Below, one piece after another: positions 1 to 4,298 of a stretch of DNA of 5,485 nt. The first letter of the stretch is position 1. Each line of letters begins with the position of its first letter. Location of the stretch: NCBI GenBank assembly GCA_947175845.1, contig CAMWOK010000216.1:1-5485 (forward strand). Direction: 5' to 3'. A program made the position numbers and the translations under genes. The notes below the pieces were generated by a model. It was not told the origin of the DNA. It ran no database searches and worked only from the letters and a program-made list of their open reading frames with translations. The stretch is from an uncultured Lachnospiraceae bacterium. Lineage in GTDB: Bacteria; Bacillota; Clostridia; Lachnospirales; Lachnospiraceae.

Positions 1-19
1 ATATTTAAACACAAGTCCA

Positions 20-832
20 CTATTTTACTCGAAAATTAATGCAACGATGTACTAGGCAGGCTGCCTCGAGTTCCAAAATTTCCCACAATGGACTCAGAGA
101 TCCATTCTCTATGAGAACTTTCTTTCCTTTTCTGCACATGGCGCAGGCTTCCGCTATCTCGTTCTGTTCCAGATAGATTCGTCCCAAAAGCCATGCACAG
201 TGTGGATAAACCTTCACCTGCTCCTCCATGTCCGTGTAATGATGCAGTATGTATCTGCCCAGCTGTTCCAGACGGACCGTAAGTCCATCCGTGCTACCGA
301 GCTTCCACTGACAGTACGTGATCACCAGGATAATGCGGATTTCCTGATTGCATAAATGCTGTTTGTTCCGAATCTTCTGCCGCCAGTCCTTCTGCGATGT
401 ACACGCAAGCGCATGCTCCATCTTGTGCATACACGCTGCATAATCCCGTTCCTGCACATAGCAGCACATCGCCTCCATAGCCATCTTGTACTGTCTGTGA
501 ATTGGACGCTTGCTGTCATTGCACTCACAATCGTAATATCGGGAGAGCAGTTTTGTCAGCTTCTCGCAATCCCAGCTTTCAATACTGCGCTCGATCCCGA
601 TGCGGTACGAAATCGACTCATACTCACTGTTTGAAACAGCAATTTCCAGCTTGTCTATCGACTTGCCCAGGCGCTCGAACAATGCCTGCAGCGTAAAGTA
701 GTCAATTTCCTGCTCCCCGGCCTCCACCCTGCTCAACTCGGCGATGCTGATAATTCCGTCCGCTATGTCTTTCTGCTTCTTCCCCATCCGTTCACGCTCG
801 CTGCAGAGCATGACTCCCAATTGCTGTAACAT
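20..832 (-). CDS. XRE-family transcription regulator with C-terminal TPR-like helical region (Rgg/PlcR-like)
   Basis: Encodes 270 residues and is complete within the window. Residues about 5-60 form an XRE/lambda-repressor-type helix-turn-helix (the KKQKDIADGI, SIAELSRVEAGEQ and FTLQALFERLGKSID segments fit the usual helix pattern). Residues about 70-260 are predicted helical, with paired-helix spacing like the TPR regions of Rgg, PlcR and related Gram-positive regulators, which often bind peptides; ligand binding here is inference. It is unusually cysteine-rich: I count 15 cysteines, including DCEC at 101-104, CC at 123-124 and two in EACAMC at 229-233. The start at 832 is supported by AAAGGGG at 840-846, seven bases upstream; Met8 is a weaker alternative. 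The last ten or so codons are AT-rich, so the C-terminus could be a divergent or shortened end, although the length is near that of Rgg proteins. It lies downstream of another XRE gene on the same strand. The target is unknown. Confidence 0.85.
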   Translation of the reverse strand: MLQQLGVMLCSERERMGKKQKDIADGIISIAELSRVEAGEQEIDYFTLQALFERLGKSIDKLEIAVSNSEYESISYRIGIERSIESWDCEKLTKLLSRYYDCECNDSKRPIHRQYKMAMEAMCCYVQERDYAACMHKMEHALACTSQKDWRQKIRNKQHLCNQEIRIILVITYCQWKLGSTDGLTVRLEQLGRYILHHYTDMEEQVKVYPHCAWLLGRIYLEQNEIAEACAMCRKGKKVLIENGSLSPLWEILELEAACLVHRCINFRVK

Positions 833-861
833 ATCCCATCCCCTTTCGCATTTATGAAGTA

Positions 862-890
862 AGTATACTGTACCTTTTCCCCCGCGTCCA
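862..890 (-). promoter_or_regulatory. Candidate sigma-A promoter for the 270-residue regulator
   Basis: Reading the minus strand, TGGACG (885-890) is followed after 17 bases by TATACT (862-867). The -10 box has five of six consensus bases and the -35 box four of six. Transcription would begin near 855, giving a leader of about 20 bases that includes the ribosome binding site at 840-846. If real, the downstream regulator can be transcribed independently of the small XRE gene. This is pattern matching only. Confidence 0.5.
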
Positions 891-907
891 CAACCATACT
901 GCTTATT

Positions 908-1156
908 TCACTTTTTTGGCCAATTTTGGCCCTTTTCTTTCCTTGCATACGGCGTCTTCTCGTCTGTCAGCTCCAGCAGATAATCGATGCTTGTGCCGTA
1001 GATCAGCGCAAGACGGATCAGAATTTCCGTCGGGATATCCACCTTGCCTCTCTCATAGTCACTATAGATCCGCTGGCTGCACTGCAGCCGCTCCGCGAGC
1101 CGTGTCTGTGTCAGGTCGCTGTCTTCCCTCAAATTTTTCAACCGCGCATAACGCAT
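908..1156 (-). CDS. Small XRE-family helix-turn-helix repressor-like protein
   Basis: An 82-residue single-domain DNA-binding protein. Residues 1-64 match the HTH_3/XRE fold closely: LTQTRLAERL (15-24) is the first HTH helix region, CSQRIYSDYERGKVDIP (26-42) holds the recognition helix and the conserved Y-x-x-G-K/IP pattern, and LIRLALIYGTSIDYLLEL (46-63) is the typical closing pair of helices. A short basic tail (66-82) follows. I chose the start at 1156 rather than the in-frame ATGs at 1177 and 1180 because GAGGTG (1163-1168) sits six bases before it, and because the domain begins naturally with MRYARLKNLRE. The gene is divergent from the chemoreceptor gene and lies directly behind two related palindromes (1184-1202 and 1209-1227), suggesting autoregulation as is common for such repressors. 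It has no sensory domain; any signal input must come through another protein or through dimer stability. Confidence 0.88.
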   Translation of the reverse strand: MRYARLKNLREDSDLTQTRLAERLQCSQRIYSDYERGKVDIPTEILIRLALIYGTSIDYLLELTDEKTPYARKEKGQNWPKK

Positions 1157-1162
1157 AGATAT

Positions 1163-1168
1163 CACCTC
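1163..1168 (-). promoter_or_regulatory. Ribosome binding site that decides the start of the small XRE gene
   Basis: On the minus strand GAGGTG is followed by six bases and then the ATG at 1156-1154. The two upstream in-frame ATGs (first bases 1177 and 1180) lie before this motif and have no comparable site, so the eight-residue N-terminal extension they would add is unlikely. Confidence 0.75.
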
Positions 1169-1183
1169 ATATACCATCATATC

Positions 1184-1202
1184 CTAGTGGATAATCCGCT
1201 AA
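1184..1202. promoter_or_regulatory. Operator-like dyad, promoter-proximal copy
   Basis: CTAGTGGATAATCCGCTAA centres on base 1193. The arms TAGTGGAT and ATCCGCTA are inverted repeats with one mismatch. It has the same half-site (TAGyGG) and the same spacing as the perfect dyad at 1209-1227, which argues for binding of one dimeric protein to both. It lies 28 bases before the small XRE start codon, where a repressor would interfere with transcription of that gene. No confident promoter is visible here; TATGAT on the minus strand (1176-1181) is a possible -10 but has a poor -35 and would leave almost no leader. Confidence 0.6.
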
Positions 1203-1206
1203 GGCA

Positions 1207-1229
1207 TTCTAGCGGGATTCCCGCTAGAA
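1207..1229. promoter_or_regulatory. Perfect 23-bp operator-like palindrome
   Basis: Arms TTCTAGCGGGA (1207-1217) and TCCCGCTAGAA (1219-1229) are exact reverse complements around a single central base at 1218. The core CTAGCGGGATTCCCGCTAG aligns base for base with the weaker dyad at 1184-1202, with centres 25 bp apart. No T-run follows on either strand in the way of a terminator (TTTTT occurs on the plus strand two bases on, at 1231-1235, but no gene reads into it from the left). The best reading is a binding site for the adjacent XRE protein, placed between the divergent regulator and chemoreceptor genes. Confidence 0.65.
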
Positions 1230-1291
1230 CTTTTTGGAAAATAAACTCTTTTCGCAAGTGATATTGAAATTTCTCTTTATTTTTTGTACAC

Positions 1292-1297
1292 TATAAT
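1292..1297 (+). promoter_or_regulatory. Consensus -10 box, probable promoter of the chemoreceptor gene
   Basis: A perfect TATAAT lies 63 bases before the chemoreceptor ATG. The matching -35 is poor: at 16-17 bases upstream there is only TTTCTC/ATTTCT, while the better TTGAAA at 1264-1269 is 22 bases away. Transcription would start around 1304. I looked for a flagellar sigma-28 type promoter (TAAA and GCCGATAA) and found no good match. Confidence 0.5.
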
Positions 1298-1313
1298 AGA
1301 TGGCACAAAAGTG

Positions 1314-1339
1314 TATCCTCCATGCTGTTGTGGAGGGTA
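1314..1339 (+). other. Leader stem-loop just upstream of the chemoreceptor ribosome binding site
   Basis: TATCCTCCA (1314-1322) pairs with TGGAGGGTA (1331-1339) over nine base pairs including one G-U, around an eight-base loop. The left arm carries CCTCC, an anti-Shine-Dalgarno-like string, and the right arm contains GGAGGG. The true ribosome binding site, AAGGGAG at 1344-1350, begins five bases beyond the stem and is left free when this stem forms. The structure follows the presumed transcription start closely. It may stabilise the mRNA or tune translation. Confidence 0.45.
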
Positions 1340-1360
1340 TTTGAAGGGAGATATTAATTT

Positions 1361-3043
1361 ATGAAAAAAGCAATCAGTCAGTCTTTACTAACCGCTATCC
1401 TGAACGGCATTTCCATCTTATCGCTGTTCTATCTGGCGTTTTCTCTGGTTTCCTACAGAAGCGTCAACACACAGCTCGACAAGGCATACGAGGAGCGGTT
1501 TAACCTGACTTACAGCGCAAACCGTTTTATGAACGGCTCCGCCTACCTGACAAACGAAGTGCGCGCGTTTGCGGCAACCGGGCTGCAGGAACACTACGAC
1601 AATTACTGGAACGAAGTCAACACGCTCCAAAACCGTGAAAAGGGCGTTGCGGCGATGCAGGAAATCGGCATCACCGCCGCAGAACAGCAGATGATCAACG
1701 AGATGTCCGCACTCTCCAACGAGCTTGTTCCGCTCGAGGACGAGGCGATGAAAAACGTACAGGCGGGCAAAAGCACAGACGCGGTCAACTATGTGTACGG
1801 CACCGCGTACAACGACTCGATCGCAAAGATCAACACATTGAAGGAACAGTTTTTATCCGCCCTGGACTCGCGGACATCCAATCAGGTCGAAAGCCTGATC
1901 GCCGACACAAACCGCATCCGGATTCAGATGATACTGGCATTGTCACTCGTTGGCATCATGCAGCTGTGCAATATGTTTCTTGTCCGCTTCAAAGTGCTGC
2001 GTCCCGTCATGGCAGTCAAGCGGCAGATGCTGGAAATCTCTCAGGGAAATCTATCCGCAGGCTTTGACTTAAAACCGGACACTTCCGAAATCGGAATGCT
2101 TGTCGAATCCATCCATGAGACCAAGCATGAGCTCAAGAAATATATCAGCGATATCAACACAACCCTGACACAGATGGCCGACGGCAACATGAACCTGACC
2201 ATCGGCAGCGATTACCGCGGAGAATTCCAGCCTATCCAGCGCGCGATGGCACAGATCCTGGATTCCTTTAACAGCGCACTCTATCAGATTAAAAAGGCGA
2301 CAGAGCAGGTCACGGAAGAATCCGGAAGAATGTCTTCGAGCGCGCAGAGTCTGTCGGACGGCGCTACGGAGCAGGCTGCCGCAGTCGAACAGCTGTCCGC
2401 AAGCATCATGGAGATCTCCAAGCAGGTAAACAGCACCTCCTCCGACGCGGACAACGCCAACAAGGCATCGACAGAATCCATGAAACATTTGTCTGTATGC
2501 AATGAAAAAATGGAGGCACTGCGCGCGGCAATCGAGGAGATCTCCGATTCTTCCCGCCAGATCGGGGGAATCACAAAGGCGATCGAGGACATTTCTCTCC
2601 AGACAAATATCCTCGCGCTGAACGCGTCCGTGGAAGCTGCGCGCGCAGGCGAGGCAGGAAAAGGCTTTGCTGTTGTGGCCGGCGAGGTGCAGAGTCTTGC
2701 CAACAAGAGCACCAAGTCCGCAAAGGATATTTCCCTGTTGATTGAAAAGTCAATCAAGCAGGTGCAGAGCGGCGCATCCCTGTCCGTCGAGACGATGAAC
2801 GCCCTGATGGCAGTCATCGCAAGCGGCGAGCAGTCCTCGGCAATGATTGAGCGGATTGCCTCCTCGGCAACACACCAGGCAGAGTCCCTCGAACAGGTGA
2901 CTGTCGGCATGAACCAGATTTCGGACGTCGTTCAGAACAACGCCTCTACCGCGGAGGACACCGCTTCCTCGGCACAGGGACTGCGCCACAGCGCAGAGGA
3001 ATTGAAAGATTCCGTACATAGATTCCGCCTCCGGAAACATTAG
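1361..3043 (+). CDS. Methyl-accepting chemotaxis protein (4HB sensor, tandem HAMP, MCP signalling domain)
   Basis: A full-length 560-residue transmembrane chemoreceptor that would control CheA kinase through CheW in polar arrays. TM1 is about residues 9-30. Residues 31-186 are an extracytoplasmic, mainly helical four-helix-bundle region (4HB_MCP type). TM2 is about 188-208. HAMP follows at about 209-262, with the expected Pro215 and the SEIG motif at 242-245, and a second HAMP-like unit at about 264-306 (MADGNMNLTI, then YRGEF). The signalling coiled coil spans about 310-555; its tip at 409-448 carries the invariant QTNILALNASVEAARAGE and GFAVVAGEV blocks. It ends without a CheR/CheB-binding pentapeptide, so any adaptation enzymes would need another route. 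The start is supported by AAGGGAG at 1344-1350, ten bases upstream. It is divergent from the small XRE gene. The ligand cannot be read from the sequence. No flagellar or other che genes are present in the window. Confidence 0.97.
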   Translation: MKKAISQSLLTAILNGISILSLFYLAFSLVSYRSVNTQLDKAYEERFNLTYSANRFMNGSAYLTNEVRAFAATGLQEHYDNYWNEVNTLQNREKGVAAMQEIGITAAEQQMINEMSALSNELVPLEDEAMKNVQAGKSTDAVNYVYGTAYNDSIAKINTLKEQFLSALDSRTSNQVESLIADTNRIRIQMILALSLVGIMQLCNMFLVRFKVLRPVMAVKRQMLEISQGNLSAGFDLKPDTSEIGMLVESIHETKHELKKYISDINTTLTQMADGNMNLTIGSDYRGEFQPIQRAMAQILDSFNSALYQIKKATEQVTEESGRMSSSAQSLSDGATEQAAAVEQLSASIMEISKQVNSTSSDADNANKASTESMKHLSVCNEKMEALRAAIEEISDSSRQIGGITKAIEDISLQTNILALNASVEAARAGEAGKGFAVVAGEVQSLANKSTKSAKDISLLIEKSIKQVQSGASLSVETMNALMAVIASGEQSSAMIERIASSATHQAESLEQVTVGMNQISDVVQNNASTAEDTASSAQGLRHSAEELKDSVHRFRLRKH

Positions 3044-3104
3044 GAACAGTTCAGTTCCTTCGTTTGGAAAAATATTTTCATATTGCGAACTATGTGAATT
3101 TTAA

Positions 3105-3149
3105 AGCGCTGGCTGCAGCAATCCATGTCCTATTGCTGTAGCCAGCGCT
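3105..3149. terminator. Long hairpin after the chemoreceptor gene, possible terminator without a U-tract
   Basis: AGCGCTGGCTGCAGCAAT (3105-3122) pairs with ATTGCTGTAGCCAGCGCT (3132-3149), eighteen pairs with one G-U, around a nine-base loop. It lies 61 bases past the chemoreceptor stop and 68 before the next gene. On the plus strand it is followed by GTTCCTG rather than a T-run, so it is not a textbook Rho-independent terminator in that direction; in the opposite direction the flank is TTTAAAATT. It may end or attenuate transcription, protect the 3' end of the chemoreceptor mRNA, or act as a leader element of the downstream operon. Confidence 0.55.
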
Positions 3150-3153
3150 GTTC

Positions 3154-3175
3154 CTGAAAAAGTATTATTTTTCAG
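3154..3175. repeat. AT-rich inverted repeat upstream of the redox operon
   Basis: CTGAAAAA (3154-3161) and TTTTTCAG (3168-3175) are perfect inverted repeats around GTATTA. The dyad begins five bases after the long hairpin and ends 22 bases before the ribosome binding site of the CXXC gene. It could be an operator for the redox operon, a second small hairpin, or the delayed U-rich part of the terminator. I recognise no known regulator consensus in it. Confidence 0.4.
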
Positions 3176-3216
3176 TTCTGTTATTCATCACAAAACGAAA
3201 GGAGCAATCCATAACC

Positions 3217-3369
3217 ATGCAGCCGTCAAACAAAAAAAGGATCCTCGTCCAGTGCGCATTCCTGATCGCGGCCGTGCTGATGATCGTGCACGGCACAGGC
3301 CGCGGAGAAATAGCGACCGTCTGGAACAAGGCAGTCAACATCTGCCTCGAATGTATTGGGTTAGGGTGA
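3217..3369 (+). CDS. 50-residue membrane protein with C-terminal CXXC (CD1871A-like family)
   Basis: A short gene easily missed by length cut-offs. After a basic start (KKR at 6-8) comes one membrane segment (about 9-25, ILVQCAFLIAAVLMIVH), then GRGE (28-31), an amphipathic stretch (ATVWNKAVNI) and the terminal CLECIGLG, with the CXXC pair at Cys43 and Cys46. Size, layout and the ending match what I know as the clostridial 'CD1871A family CXXC motif-containing protein', of unknown function. AAAGGAG at 3198-3204 precedes the ATG by 12 bases, rather long but acceptable. Its stop codon is five bases before the ATG of the membrane iron-sulfur gene, and the end of the gene forms that gene's ribosome binding site. 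The CXXC could be a thiol-disulfide relay or a metal ligand. By the positive-inside rule the basic N-terminus should face the cytoplasm and the CXXC the outside. Family assignment is from memory. Confidence 0.85.
   Translation: MQPSNKKRILVQCAFLIAAVLMIVHGTGRGEIATVWNKAVNICLECIGLG
3365..3369 (+). promoter_or_regulatory. Ribosome binding site overlapping the preceding stop codon; sets the start of the iron-sulfur gene
   Basis: GGTGA at 3365-3369, within AGGGTGA (3363-3369), is five bases before ATG 3375 and contains the TGA stop of the CXXC gene. This supports translational coupling. It also shows that the in-frame GTG at 3252, which would add 41 residues, is not the start: that extension reads out of frame across the CXXC gene and gives an Arg-rich, non-family sequence. 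Confidence 0.75.
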
Positions 3370-3374
3370 CAAAC

Positions 3375-4265
3375 ATGAAAAACGCAGTAAAACGAAAACT
3401 GATACAAATCGCAGCCTTTGGCTTTACCAATTCCCACATGACAAATTTTGTCAGCGGAAAACTATACACCGGCAAGTGGAAACAATTCTGCAATCCCGGC
3501 CTGAACTGCTACTCCTGCCCGGCCGCCACGCTCGCCTGCCCGATCGGTGCCATGCAGGCGGTCGCCGGATCCATGCAGTACAATTTCAGCTTCTACGTCG
3601 TCGGTTTTCTGCTCGCCGTGGGCGTCCTGCTCGGAAGATTTATCTGTGGCTGGATTTGCCCGTTTGGACTGGTCCAGGAACTTTTTTACAAAATTCCATC
3701 GCCCAAGTTCAGGCTGCCCAGGATTTTCACGTTTGTCAAATATGGCATACTGGTCGTGTTTGTGGTCGTGCTGCCTGTCGCTGCCACAGACTATATGGGC
3801 ATGGGGCAGCCTGCATTCTGCCAGTACATCTGCCCGGCCGGCACACTGTTCGGCGGCCTCCCGATGACTGCCACGCACCCGGAACTTCGGGCCGCAACCG
3901 GCTTTCTGTTTGGGCTGAAAATGACTATTTTAATCCTGACTGTCCTTGCATGTGTGTTTATCTTCCGTTTTTTCTGTAAGACACTCTGCCCGCTGGGCGC
4001 CATCTACGGCCTGCTCAACAAAATCAGCATCTATCATCTGGACGTAGACCGGCATTCCTGCATAAAATGCGGCAAGTGCGCCCATACTTGCAAGATGGAT
4101 GTCGATCCGGTCAAAACCCCGGATTCCGCCGAGTGTATCCGCTGCGGTGCCTGCGCGGCCGCCTGCCCCAGACAGGCGATCCGCCTCGGATTTCGTTTGT
4201 CAGAACCTCATGCAGCACAAAACGGCGGTGCAGACTCCCGCACCGAAGCGAATAAATTGCAATGA
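3375..4265 (+). CDS. Polytopic membrane iron-sulfur protein with C-terminal 2x[4Fe-4S] ferredoxin domain (NapH/CcoG/NosR-like)
   Basis: A 296-residue membrane protein expected to move electrons between cytoplasmic donors and acceptors at or beyond the membrane. From N to C: a weak hydrophobic start (about 8-27); a cysteine group C39-x5-C45-x2-C48-x6-C55; a membrane segment at about 71-90 ending in CGWICPFG (C91, C95); a segment at about 121-137; CQYICPAG (C149, C153); a segment at about 181-200 ending in CKTLCPLG (C201, C205); then two ferredoxin motifs, C229/C232/C235/C239 and C254/C257/C260/C264. The CxxxCP repeats are the signature of the Fer4_5 family found in NapH, NosR and CcoG. The second ferredoxin motif is a standard CxxCxxCxxxCP; the first lacks the final proline (CKMD). 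A polar tail of about 20 residues follows. It is the middle gene of a three-gene unit, between a CXXC mini-protein and a thioredoxin-like lipoprotein, so I infer a role in supplying reductant to extracytoplasmic thiols. No nitrate reductase, nitrous oxide reductase or cytochrome oxidase gene is nearby. Confidence 0.92.
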   Translation: MKNAVKRKLIQIAAFGFTNSHMTNFVSGKLYTGKWKQFCNPGLNCYSCPAATLACPIGAMQAVAGSMQYNFSFYVVGFLLAVGVLLGRFICGWICPFGLVQELFYKIPSPKFRLPRIFTFVKYGILVVFVVVLPVAATDYMGMGQPAFCQYICPAGTLFGGLPMTATHPELRAATGFLFGLKMTILILTVLACVFIFRFFCKTLCPLGAIYGLLNKISIYHLDVDRHSCIKCGKCAHTCKMDVDPVKTPDSAECIRCGACAAACPRQAIRLGFRLSEPHAAQNGGADSRTEANKLQ

Positions 4266-4298
4266 AACGTATAAGTCTATGATACAAGGAGCGTTATT

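Noticed and set aside
1..60. Insertion sequence or frameshift end truncating the 270-residue regulator
   Set aside because: The end is AT-rich and less family-like, but no terminal inverted repeat, target duplication or continuing frame is visible in the few bases left, and the length is normal for Rgg-like proteins.
1157..1180. Eight-residue extension of the small XRE protein from the ATGs at 1180 or 1177
   Set aside because: The GAGGTG site at 1163-1168 lies inside this stretch and points to ATG 1156, where the XRE domain naturally begins.
1207..1229. The 23-bp palindrome as a transcription terminator
   Set aside because: It has a one-base centre, unsuitable for a hairpin loop without opening the stem, no gene ends toward it, and a second similar dyad nearby points to protein binding.
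1240..1300. Sigma-28 (flagellar) promoter for the chemoreceptor
   Set aside because: TAAA occurs at 1242-1245 but no GCCGATAA-like element follows at the right spacing; the TATAAT at 1292 fits sigma-A better.
1301..1345. Cyclic-di-GMP or other known riboswitch before the chemoreceptor gene
   Set aside because: The leader is only about 57 bases and has a single hairpin; the conserved core of GEMM-type or other riboswitches I know is not present.
2284..2910. Long minus-strand open frame (208 codons) opposite the chemoreceptor, and others like it
   Set aside because: It is a mirror of a strongly conserved MCP signalling domain in GC-rich codons; the product is low-complexity Ser/Ala/Cys-rich with no recognisable domain.
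3252..3374. N-terminal extension of the iron-sulfur protein from GTG 3252
   Set aside because: It lies over the 50-residue CXXC gene in another frame, is Arg-rich without family resemblance, and has no good ribosome binding site, while ATG 3375 has GGTGA five bases upstream.
3462..3979. Minus- and plus-strand open frames inside the iron-sulfur gene
   Set aside because: The true frame carries all CxxxCP and ferredoxin motifs; the alternatives are His/Arg/Pro-rich shadows without start signals.
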